Source: Phytophthora sp. 'mugwort' (Eukaryota; Oomycota; Peronosporomycetes; Peronosporales; Peronosporaceae). From it: a stretch of DNA of 64,000 nucleotides. Position 1 is the stretch's first letter; every line of letters begins with the position of its first letter. The position numbers were made by a program, and so were the translations under genes. Positions 38,288 to 48,180 of the stretch are shown here, piece after piece. The stretch spans positions 930,001 to 994,000 of the forward strand of contig JAUCEF010000007.1 of assembly GCA_033558025.1 (NCBI GenBank), in the 5' to 3' direction. The notes beneath the pieces were generated by a model. The model did not search any database, was not told where the DNA came from, and saw only the letters and a program-made list of their open reading frames with translations.

Positions 38288-38777
38288 TATACTACATGTG
38301 TAAGTGCCTTCTGGTGGTTTTGCTGTTTACTTTGAAGTACTACAAAAAATACTACGTTATAGTACTTTTCTATGCTAGCCGAGATGAACCGTTTCTTTAC
38401 GAACTTCGACCATCACAATATGGGTGATCGCCTTGAAGCTGTATATACTTGTTAACAGCGTCATTAAATGTGATCCAGTATAAGTTGATGGTCAAGGCAA
38501 CGTGAAGACTGAATCCGATGGAGCAGCCGTTAACGTTGACGATGAAGTTTTCAACACAATTTCACCGCCGGAGTCGTTGCTACCAGCAGCACCACTGTTA
38601 GCTGCAGTCCGACAGAAAACTAATACTTCGAAGTAGTACCTGGCACACCATCACTACAAACTCATTTTTTCTGGCCCTGCTCGATGGGGATCGCTACTTT
38701 CACGACAACGTATGCTGTACACAAATAAACAACAAGTTTCCAGAACTCATTTCGTTCCAAGCGTCGTTCATGATTCT
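38288..38777. other. Convergent intergenic region with a short orphan coding-like stretch
   Basis: This lies between the 3' ends of the exchanger and SPF45 genes. A plus-strand open stretch at about 38486-38638 encodes an acidic 50-residue peptide containing VNVDDEVFNTISPPESLLPA, with no ATG. It could be a relic exon or chance. Confidence 0.35.
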
Positions 38778-40827
38778 CTACGGGCTAGCAAGGTTCATTC
38801 GCTCGAACTTGCCCTCATCATAATACACCGCTTTGACCTTGCGACCTCCAAAAAATCGCCCATCTAAGCCTGTCAAAGCTGCCACATTAATTAAAACATT
38901 GATCAGAGATAAGCATGGTGCAGACCTCGACTCTTAAGCTATAAAAATCAACAACATCAGCCTCTTGCTGGCAACGCCGTACCTTTAGTAGCATCTCCTG
39001 CGTTCTCAAACTGGACGAAGATCCGAACTGCTTCTTCGGGTGAGACGCTTCCGGTCATCTCGTAAATCATACATTTTGCCACGGGACCATACGTATCAGA
39101 GCATTCGCCCTTAACCTCGTCTTGTAATTCATCATCCACTTCGCCTGGACCAACCATATTCTAGCAACAGAAAATATTTTAGCAATAGACATCAACGCAC
39201 AGTTACAATGACAACGAGTTCCTAACCTGTAGCAGCACCACTCGGCTAGTCAACGAAGTTTCGCCTGGCGACCTGCTACTCCAGCCACCTGTCCGCCGGC
39301 GCTTCTCACTGTATGTATGATTTCCGCTGCTCATGAATTGTCCGTTGTTCTGCCTGTCGTAGCTGCTCGAACTCGTCCTACGATCGTCGTCTTTGTCGCT
39401 ATACTGGTCCTCATATTTCCTCTTTGGTTCATGCCGAATCTCTCTCCCAAATTCATCCAGCTCTGGTTCATGTGAGTGAAGGCGTTCTGAAGAAAATTTA
39501 TCCCTGCCATCGCTCAAATTCCCCCCACGAGATTGAACATTTGACTTGACCACAGTCTCTCGTGAAAATCCACCGGATCTAGTAGAGGATGACGCAGAGA
39601 AGGAAGAGAACCCAATGCTCTTGTTTGAGAATCCCAGGCCGCCTCGTGGCTCCGCAGCGTCTTCAAACTGTCCTTCAGTTGTGATCGCTTTCACTTCTGA
39701 GCCCTTCGACTGGTCAACATCACGCTCACTCTCTGGCTGTGATGGCGCCACAGCAGCATTTTCTTCACTGAAACACCGCGCGCATTAGCAAACTCCACTC
39801 AGATCCATGACTCAGCGCACCAAAACCAAGTAACGAACATTTTCTTGCGCATCCATGCCGGCATAGTCATGCCACGCCCGCGTCCTGCCGGTGCAGGCAG
39901 CTTCATTGCTGGAGCTCGACCTTCAGCTAAGTCCTTTGCGAGCTTCTCGCGCTCCAATTTTCCCTATAACGAACAAGAATCCACCAGCATATCGTCATAC
40001 GCCGTCCACACAAAGTCACCGCTCGCACATTCAACTTACTTCTCTCTCCTGTTCACGCTGTCGTCGACTCAGCTCCTTCTTTACTTGCTCCATCTTCTTC
40101 TTGTCCTCCCGCTCCTTGCAGTAAACCTCGTAGCTGTTAGGTCGTGCCGGATGGTACTCGTCTCGATAGGTCGCCTGAAAAAAGTGTCCTCCATCTACAC
40201 TAGCACCCACGTCCGCCTCCTCCTGCTGCTTCTCCCGTTGCTGAACCGACGTTACCTTGACCTCCGCGGGCGCAACGTATCCCAGTGATCTGTCCATGGG
40301 CCGGGCATTTTCCTGTTTTTCTTCCGCCTGCTTGTTTTGGGGTATTTGGCTGGCGGTCGTCACTCGCCTGGCCACCGACACCGGCTTAAAGGCCAGTGAG
40401 ATGGCTGACCGCGTTGGGCTCTTGCCTCTGCCTGCGGCCAATGCGGTGGGCAGCATCGACGTGCTCTACTTGCAATAAAACGCGACAGAGAGCGTCAAAT
40501 GCCACAATATACCCTGAGTTTAACCACAAAGCCGTACACTAGTGACCACCGCCACTGGGCGGCTGTTGCTCTTGTTTTTGGCCGCTTGTGGCACCATCAG
40601 CGGTGCGCTGGTCCATACTGCAAAGCGAGAAAATGCAGGATTTACGGAGTTTTGTGAGGAAATAGTGGGTCTTTTTTAGAGAAATATTTACGGGGTATTG
40701 AATATGACCAAGTGGAAAACGTACCTGAGCTGGTAGAGGACAGAGGGGCCTTGAGTTTGCCGTCCGCGTCGAGCGCAGAGGACGCCTTGGCTCCCTTGGC
40801 CAGTGGCAGGTCCGCGTACAGATCCAT
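38778..40827 (-). CDS. RBM17: Splicing factor 45 (SPF45/RBM17/DRT111 family)
   Basis: A U2-snRNP-associated alternative splicing factor. Seven exons in minus-strand order: 40725-40827, 40538-40617, 40040-40465, 39839-39963, 39227-39767, 38983-39160, 38778-38878. All phases close, giving about 517 aa. It begins MDLYADLP, like MSLYDDLG in human SPF45. The second exon gives VWTSAPLMVPQAAKNK, like plant DRT111. An EYHPARPNSYE motif and a charged coiled coil follow. The end is the UHM-type RRM: RVVLLQNMVGPGEVDDEL, EAVRIFVQFENA and GRFFGGRKVKAVYYDEGKF, where RFF is the RXF motif that binds tryptophan-containing ligands in other splicing factors. The G-patch that human and plant proteins carry before the UHM is not recognisable; a Ser/Arg/Asp-rich stretch takes its place. 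The symbol is by orthology. Confidence 0.9.
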
Positions 40828-41050
40828 GGTCGTGACGTAGTACCGGTAATGCTATTGTGTCGGAAAAGGCCATCCAATTATTGATTGACAAAAGCGGTAT
40901 ACTTTTTGAATTACGATGCAAATGGCTACGTATACAAAATGAAGATGGGTGCTTACGTCCACACATGTCCTCCTTGAATTTGCGTGTAGATACAAGCCGC
41001 TACTGGCAATAAACTGTGTTGTTCATGGCCATGAGATCCTACGAGAGAGC
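40828..41050. promoter_or_regulatory. Upstream region of SPF45 and 3' flank of the coiled-coil gene
   Basis: A 223 bp gap between two minus-strand genes. It contains the SPF45 leader and presumed promoter; no defined element could be assigned. Confidence 0.3.
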
Positions 41051-42529
41051 TCAGTTTTCTTCCTCTTCGGCGAGCAAGTATTGATACATGGCATCTTCCG
41101 ACTTGCAAAAATGCCAGACGCTTGGTGACGCCTGAAAGAGCTCGATCGACTGGTTGAGTGTCATGAGCTTTACGCTGATATCTTCGATGAAGCCCCACGA
41201 GCTCTCCTGCCATTGCATTAAAAACGAATAACATCAATTACCTCTGCAACGTAAAATGTAGCCATCCAAGAGGCAACTTACGTAAATGGAGCTCTCCAGT
41301 TCGATCGCGTCCTGGCAAAAATCCGTCGCTTGTTTGATGTCGAGATCGAGGGCCTCAACCGCGGCGAACGCCACCGCCATTTCTCCCCGCTTCTGGATCA
41401 TAATTTCCAGACACGACTTAAGGTTCACGACCAGTGACGACAGCCCGCCGAGCTGCTGGCTTTGGCCTGCACATGTAAAAAAAACACAAATCATAGTCGA
41501 TTTACTAAGTGTCCAAGTACACACCACAGCCGCAACCACCAACTTACGGCTAAGCATAATACTAGACGGCGTGAGCGCCGCAATTCCCGACAGGAACAAA
41601 CTCTTGCCCGCTAGTGAGATCGGCAAACTGAGTCCACTCGTCGCAGGGGCTGCAACGACTCCAGCGACGCCCACGACTGCTCCGGCCACAATGCCCGCTG
41701 CACCCGCTGCCACTCCCGTACCGCTGAAATCCGCGGACCGTCCCCTCATGTGCAACAGCGTGATACTCTGCACCATTAACTTGGTGCACTCCGTAGTTAA
41801 ATCATCCAGTTCATCCAGACTTTCCCTCATCTCCGATACCATCGACTGCCCGCTCTGGGCCATCCTCGCCAGCGCCCACTCCGCTCGTCGCGCGTTCCTC
41901 TTCTCCTCGTTAATGTCCTTGGCCTGCAGTGGCGGGATCACAGCCTCCCTCAATTTGCTCAAATAGTCCGTCAGCGTGGCGATTTCGTTGGTGCATTGGG
42001 CAAACATGAGGTTGCACTGCTCGAGATGCGTCTGACTACGCTCCACGAGCTCGTCGCACTTGGCCAGCGTGCTATTGGCCAGCTTAACTAGAGTGCGCAA
42101 TCTGTTGGAAAACTTAAAGGCCTTCTGTAGCTTGTGTACGACCTCCTGTAATTGCTGCAGTTGCTGCTCCTCTGTCTCCACCACGAGCCACTCGGCCCGC
42201 AGCACGCGTTCCGAGTCGTCGGGCGTGAAGGCCTTCTGCATCGAGTTTACCACGCGGTCAAGCCCCACGCCCTGGATGCCCTTAATGATTGCCATGCGGC
42301 TGCTCTCGAAGATGTCCGAGCCTGAGCGCTTTTTGGTCTCCACCGCAGCGTCGGGCATGTTCACGAGCGACTTGGCGCTCGGCAGGTCCTCGGTCGTGAA
42401 GCTGCGTTGTGCCGCCTGTGGACGCGATAAGTCGGTTGGAGAGAACTTGCCGCTTCCGTGTCGTACCAGTGCGAGATCGTCGCGGCTCTCTTCCACACCC
42501 ACGCGCGCGTACCTCGGAGACAACGCCAT
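41051..42529 (-). CDS. Coiled-coil protein with central Gly/Ala hydrophobic segment (function unknown)
   Basis: A protein of about 440 aa. Exons are 41548-42529, 41282-41466 and 41051-41206 with introns of 81 and 75 nt (GTAAGT donors, TGCAG and GGCAG acceptors). The first in-frame ATG is at 42529. Residues 1-90 are polar. Residues 90-260 form long amphipathic helices with heptads (EEQQLQQLQEVVHKLQKAF). A Gly/Ala-rich hydrophobic stretch (GVAAGAAGIVAGAVVGVAGV) lies at about 271-325, and a second helical region closes the protein with an acidic EEEEN end. Helical bundle plus glycine-rich hairpin recalls apolipoprotein L-like and other membrane-inserting helical proteins, but no diagnostic motif was seen. 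It is divergent from NOP53, 279 bp apart. Confidence 0.75.
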
Positions 42530-42808
42530 CGCCTTCTTCCGGTGTGAGTTTGTATGGCGCTTTGTATGTGGCACGAACAACTCAGGTGATGTAATGATTA
42601 AATCTCTATGCACACACTCTGATTGGCAGAAAACTGCAGCTAGTTATTAACATCTATTAACAGTTACCGGTACCTAGCTGTTTTCTTCTTGACTTTGTGG
42701 CAACAGTCGACACGACACAAGAAGTACCTATATCGTCACAGTTCAATGCCATACTAGGCTCCACTGGCTGTGAAGAGGTGTAGCAAGGAGCATTGACACA
42801 CTCGGACC
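42530..42808. promoter_or_regulatory. Divergent intergenic region between the coiled-coil gene and NOP53
   Basis: A 279 bp gap between two outward-facing start codons. Likely a shared promoter region; no specific element was recognised. Confidence 0.35.
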
Positions 42809-44102
42809 ATGGGAGGCAGCAAACGTCGTCGCCAGCAGCGCGTCAAGGTTATCGGCGTGCAGGTGGAGGAGAGCATTCGGCAGGATGCTGAGGACAAGAA
42901 GCTCCAGCATGTCGAGGCGGACCAGCTCTTCCAGCTGGACAACAAGGGCGGCGACGCGCCAGCGCCACTGACCAAGAAGCAGAAGCTCGAGAAGCTGCAG
43001 AAGGACCCGTTGCTGGCAAGCACGCGCAAATTCGACGCCGCCAAGTCCAATAAGGGTGAGGTGCTGGCCGTTAAGAGGCTGAAAGAGCAGAAGCCGCAGC
43101 CAAACCAGCAGACGAAGCAGAAGAAAACTACTAAGGTCAAGGACCTCTGGGGCCAGAATGGCAGCGTCAAGGACGACGAGCAGAATCAGCAGCTGGACGA
43201 GTATGTAGCGCCTGTGGTGGTCAAGAAGACCAAGCGGCGCAAACTGCTGGCCTCCACCAAGTATAGGGTACCCACGGTGGAGGTGGCGGCTGCGGGCCAG
43301 TCGTACCACCCGGATTTTGATTCGCATCAGGACGTCATGGCCGAGGCCGTAGCGCATGAGCTTGAGAAGCGCGAGGCAAATGCCCGGCTACAGGAACCCG
43401 TGGCCAAGGGCTTGTCGGAGGAGACGCTGCAGTACATCAAGCAGGACTCGTCCGACTCGGAGGATGAGTCCAGTGACTCGGAGGACGAGAACGGCACGGC
43501 CAAGAAGGCGCGCAAGCTGCCGGAGAAGGTGACGCGTGCGCAGCGGAACAAGCGCTCGCGACACAAGCAGATGGAGCTGGATCACCATTTGCGGCGTGGC
43601 GAGAAGGCGATCATCAAACAGATCAACGCGTACGTTGAACGTGTCTTGCGTGGTTTGGTTTGGAATCTTGTAACTAACTGCGTTTTAATAATGATACAGC
43701 TCCAATCACATCCTCCAGGATATCGTGAAGAGTGAGAAGGATGCGGCCAAGAAACAGGAGCTGAAGAAACTCCAACAGGAGCAGAAGCTGCAGGAGGAGC
43801 CGCTTGTACGCGTGGCCGGGAAGTACATGTAAGTGGGACTGTGCACCGAGTTTGTATGAACATATTGGTTTAGTTATTGATACTAATTGCGCCACTCGTG
43901 CTCGTACGAATCTAGCAAACTGGAACGTGAGACGCCGGTCTCATTCTCTGAGGAGCTCACCGGAAACTTCCGGACACTCAAGCCCAAGGGTAACCCGCTC
44001 CTGGATCGCTTCGACAGTCTCCACAAGCGTAACCAGATCGAGATTGGACGTCCCAAGAAGACCCGCAAGGCCAAGGTGAAAATCATCGAGGCCAAGAAAT
44101 AA
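42809..44102 (+). CDS. NOP53: Ribosome biogenesis protein NOP53
   Basis: A nucleolar 60S assembly factor of the NOP53/GLTSCR2 family, which in yeast recruits the exosome-associated helicase Mtr4 to pre-ribosomes. Exons are 42809-43629, 43700-43828 and 43916-44102, with introns of 70 and 87 nt; phases agree for 378 aa. The protein is strongly charged. The family signature QSYHPDFDSHQDVMAEAVAH lies at about 166-185, followed by a Ser/Asp/Glu acidic tract, a basic stretch (VTRAQRNKRSRHKQ), a coiled coil and the C-terminal ELTGNFRTLKPKGNPLLDRF block typical of the family. The MGGSKRRRQQR start is a likely nucleolar signal. An AATAAA polyadenylation-type hexamer follows the stop by about 38 bp. 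Confidence 0.9.
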
Positions 44103-44317
44103 GTGACACTTTTGCGAATGACTCGTTCACGTCGTTCTCGCAATAAAGTCACACAAGCTTCGGGCCTAGATAGACTATGGATAACATGTCCTTCTTTTCA
44201 CGTACTTTGAAAACGCTTCGGTTTTTATATAAATAGTGGCCTATCTGTTTCTTCCACACGTGCTACTCGGAGCACTTTAGCTCCTTGCTCTTGGCTGCCT
44301 GCTCAAGGCTCGTCAAG
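44103..44317. promoter_or_regulatory. 3' end of NOP53 and promoter region of the membrane-protein gene
   Basis: A 215 bp tandem gap with an AATAAA signal at 44141-44146 for NOP53. The AT-rich TTTTTATATAAATAG at 44221-44235 could be a TATA-like element for the downstream gene. Confidence 0.4.
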
Positions 44318-46215
44318 ATGGCCACCGGGTCTGTCATGCGGCCTAGCGTACGTTTGCGTCACATGTCGAATTTGGCTCATGTGGCCTCGGAACTTACCTA
44401 CCTATCTTTGGTGCAGAACTTTCGTCACGATATGCGTGGTGCGCAGGTGGTGGAAATACGTCGAGAGGAATATGAACGCACCAAGCGTTCGGTTCTCAAG
44501 AAGATTCGCCGTCGTTTGGTAATCCTCGGAGTGATTATTGGTCTTCTTTCGATCGTCGCGTTCGTGCTCGGTGGTGTAAGTCGCGTCTTCTGATAGGTTT
44601 ACCGTTCTTGCTCGCTGATGGAAACTCATGTGGCTACATCTTTGTAGATCATTCGCGGCTATTACTCGAACATTCTCAAGTTTCACGTCGTGTCGGGTCA
44701 TGTGACCCTGGCCAACTTGTACTTCATCTACGCGGCAGTTTCACTGAGCTTCAGCTTCCATGGGTTCTACATCGATGGCAAGTGGGTCAAGATGCAGCAA
44801 GACGGGAACCACTTGATCATGCACGTGCGAACGTTTTTCATCCTCGGGGTCGGATCATGGGCAATAGGTTGGCTGCAAAATACTTTTAGGCGTGTGATTT
44901 AATGCCGTCAGTGCTCTCTGACTCATGTCAATCGTGCATGATATATAAACGCAGCGCTGTGGCTGGGCATTGTGACGCTCTCGTCATTCGGGCTCGTGGA
45001 GGTACAGTATATCACGTCGTCCAGTCCAAACCTCATTTACCTCACCACACTTGTCCTCGTCACCGTACGTTGACTTCGCACCAGCTCGCAACTTGGCGAA
45101 CTCCATTAACGATTCCACTTCGTGTGTTGCATTCCGTTAAATTAAAGGTACATCTCGTTGTTTCACCTTGGCTGCTACGTACAATTCATCGCAAGGGATC
45201 GCAGGCAGACGAGTTCTTCGGGTATGACGTAGAATGATATACCGTGATATACCGTTTTTAATTATCTATTCGTTTCTGTATAGTGCGGAGTTCCTCTCGG
45301 ATATTCGTCGACCCCGAAAACAAAACGGCGACTATGACGACGAGGCAAGTAACTCAGACGATGACAATGTGGACACCCGTGCCGCTGTCCAGCCTGTCTC
45401 AACGTCTCCACGAGGGTTAAATAGAGCAGCATCTCAGCGAAAACCTCGACGGCAAGACAGTATCAAAGCTGGCTCAAATAGAAGCCTCAAGACAGCTTTT
45501 AATGCAGATAACAACCCCATGATGTCTCAGTTGCAGCTAGCAATGGAAGGAGATGAAGACGAAGCCCCGTGCTCAACCCGTCGACAGCCAAGTGCGCGTC
45601 CTTCTTCCCCTCGAATCTCGGCCACAACTGCCCATGCTGTAGTGGAAATGTCTCCGTCTGTAGAGCCTCAGGGTTACCACGAAATCCCGTTCGCTTCACC
45701 AGTCTTTTTGATGGACCCAGAGGCAAATTTACCTGCGCCCGATTTCTGGCAGCTTTGGAAGCAAACGGAGACCACGTAAGGATTCTTAAAGCTACCCTAA
45801 ACCAACCAGGACGCTCGACTAACCATTCCGTATCTTGTTTTGCTTCACAGGGGAGCCTTCTCGTGCACGTTTGGGAATCAACCAACACGGGCAGCATTGG
45901 AGCGACACTTGGGAGCACACGGGTTCCATGTTGTAGCTGCCGAGCAGAAGGACAGCGTGCTGCAAGTGTACTTCTATGGCTCACAATACGGTACGGACAC
46001 CGTCTTTATGTGCGAGTTCGTGCTGCTCTTCGCGCGCAGGTTTTTCCAAGCCACTTTTAAGTGCAAGGTAAGCCCAACCAGCGCTCATCCGGTGCCATTT
46101 AGCGTAAATCTGGTCTTCTAACGAGTTGGTGCAACGCGTTTAGGAACGGGAGGTGACCTCTGACTTTGTGACACGATTCAATCTCCAGGATCTACTGCTT
46201 GTTGAGGGCGAATGA
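44318..46215 (+). CDS. Multi-pass membrane protein with C-terminal beta-adaptin-appendage-like domain
   Basis: I do not recognise the family. Proposed exons: 44318-44575, 44648-44867, 44955-45064, 45148-45221, 45284-45775, 45851-46067, 46144-46215, giving about 480 aa with consistent phase. The exon 2 donor is uncertain: 44892 would add eight residues in the same phase. A basic N-terminus (residues 1-65) precedes about four hydrophobic segments between 66 and 215. A polar low-complexity linker (SRP/DEDE) follows to about 365. The last 115 residues read FWQLWKQTETTGAF, then LERHLGAHGFHVVAAEQ, then QATFKCKEREV. The pattern F..W, the amphipathic helix and a late KC..REV resemble the C-terminal subdomain of the AP-2 beta appendage. 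That assignment is an inference from pattern alone. Confidence 0.7.
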
Positions 46216-46647
46216 GCTCTGGAACCTAGAAAAGAAGGGATATATTAAAGGAACTAGTTGCATGTGCCATTGTTTTTAATACAATATATTTAGAATTTTC
46301 AATACCAAAGCTTCACCCTGAGTCATCAACAGACTACCGAAATTGGGGTTACGTGTACAGTAATGTGCCTCGATAAACAACGGGGCAATAGCAAATACAC
46401 TGGGAGAACTTATAAACATACCAGGAAAGGACACGAGATGGGATTTGACGATGTACTCATATAAGAACGTTTCTGCCATCCACCCTTCCACGATTGGCTG
46501 AAACTGACTGCTTCAACACTTCTCATTGGACAGTGACTTATAATTCCGCCAATCACATGGAGTTGTGTCAATTTGAATTTGGGCGCGGAATCTATCTGCC
46601 CGTAACTTCACAAAGCAATTCGCCACCAGCAGCCCCACTTCCAACCA
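46216..46647. other. Transition from gene-dense to transposon-rich sequence
   Basis: No coding sequence recognised. From here to the right edge I found no intact host gene. Confidence 0.5.
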
Positions 46648-47780
46648 TGAGCAATGCACCTACAAGAAGGACTCGCCTGAATCTCCACCACAAGCTATTA
46701 CTCTGCAAGAAAGCCAACGAATCGCCTATCCTCTCGTACACGGACCTGCACGATGGGCGAAAGGCACGTTTGGTCTAGCTTCCACTCCAAACAAGGGTAC
46801 AATCAGCCGCATCATCACGTCGAGTGAGGTTCTCCGTCGGCAGCGCAGCGAAAACGGCAAAGAGAAGAAGAGGGCTTCTGATCTACAGCTTCGGATCGAG
46901 GAGAACGTCAGAGTTCGTCATGTTGGCTGAGCTGGAGGGCATTTGTCTCAGCGGCCACATGATCATTTTCTATGCAATGCAACTCGCCAAGAAACTGCGT
47001 ATTCCTGGTGGACTTCAGCCACGATTGGGCGCTCGTGGTTGCGCAGATTACAAGACAGATATGGCCTTCGTTGGCGTCGGTCTTACGGTGAGCCTTCATC
47101 AGTTGATCTCTCGACAGTCACGGACGAGTTGGATCGGATCAAGGGGCTCGTTGCGACGTACCTACCGCGCGACGTGTTCAACATGGACAAGTCTACCCTG
47201 TTCTATAAGGCCGTTCCACGTGGGTCAATATGCAAGACTGAGGTTCCTGCCCTCAAACAAAACAAAGTCCGGATCACGATGGCATGTTGTGCGAATGCCG
47301 ACGGTACGGAGAAGCTGCATTTGCTTTTCTTAGGCACCGCGGAAAAGCCGCGCTGGTACAAACAAAAGCCTACCTCGCTGCAGTACATGGGGACGAACAA
47401 AGGCTGGATGACGGCACGGATGTACCAACAGTGGTTGGTACATCCTGAAGAAGAAATGGCGCGCAATAACAGAAACATCCTTCTGCTCGTCGACAACGCC
47501 TCGTCCCATGGCGAGGCAGGTCTCTGCTTCACGCACGTTCGCGTTGAGAAACTTCCACCCAATACCACCGCCAAGATCCAGCCAATGGACCAAGGAATTA
47601 TTTATTGTATTCAAGCGAGAAGTCTTGAACAAGAAGATGGTGACAGCATTAGGCTATTTGGGCGAGGGTGACGAGGATGCGTATCAGGTAGATTTGTTGA
47701 CGGCGATGAAGTGGTGTGAATCTACATGGCCGAAGGTCTCTGAAACCAACGAATATGCTGGCTGCGCTCAACATTGCTGA
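46648..47780 (+). pseudogene. Pogo/Tigger (CENP-B type) transposase, broken copy 1
   Basis: Starts near ATGAGCAATGCAC with a Psq/CENP-B-type helix-turn-helix spread over two frames (46648-46925). It then enters the DDE_1 core in the 46943-47671 frame: DVFNMDKSTLFYKAVPRGSI with the first Asp, KVRITMACCANADGTEKL, WLVHPEEEMARNNRNILLLV ending at DNASSH with the second Asp, and LPPNTTAKIQPMDQGII with the third acidic residue. A further slip near 47600 moves the end (LNKKMVTALGYLGEG) to another frame ending about 47780. The core triad is still present, so inactivation came mainly by frameshifts. No terminal inverted repeats were resolved. Confidence 0.85.
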
Positions 47781-48180
47781 GCAATGGAAATGTGTTGAAC
47801 TAAATCTATACTAAATCAATACTTTTGCTCTAATGTCCGAGTCTGGTGCTCGTGAATAACCTATCAGTCATTTTTCATTTCAGAGATTGTTTATCGAGGC
47901 ACACCACTGTACATGTTCGTGTAGGCTACACGGTGTGGCTACACAATGTAGCCAGGGCAGCCGAAAATAAATGGCTCCTTTCATTATTGCAATAAAATCC
48001 ACAATAAATTTATGGAGGAGGATTAAGGAAATCAATAGCATTACTTATTGAGGGTGCCTCGTCGTCCACCAACTTCCTTCGTCCCTCTACATCGAATCGA
48101 TCTTTCTTTACCCAGCTTAACCGTGAGCTCGAAATCCGATCCTTTTGCTCATTCCAATTTTCTCTGCGCTCCGAGATATG
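47781..48180. other. AT-rich spacer between transposon remnants
   Basis: No gene. Contains a GTGGCTACAC direct-repeat-like pair around 47920-47960 that may belong to a transposon end. Confidence 0.35.

Noticed and set aside
45148..45237. Ending exon 4 of the membrane-protein gene at GAC/GTAGAA (45235)
   Set aside because: That donor leaves the wrong phase for the next exon and leads to a stop; the GTATGA donor at 45222 restores the long downstream frame.
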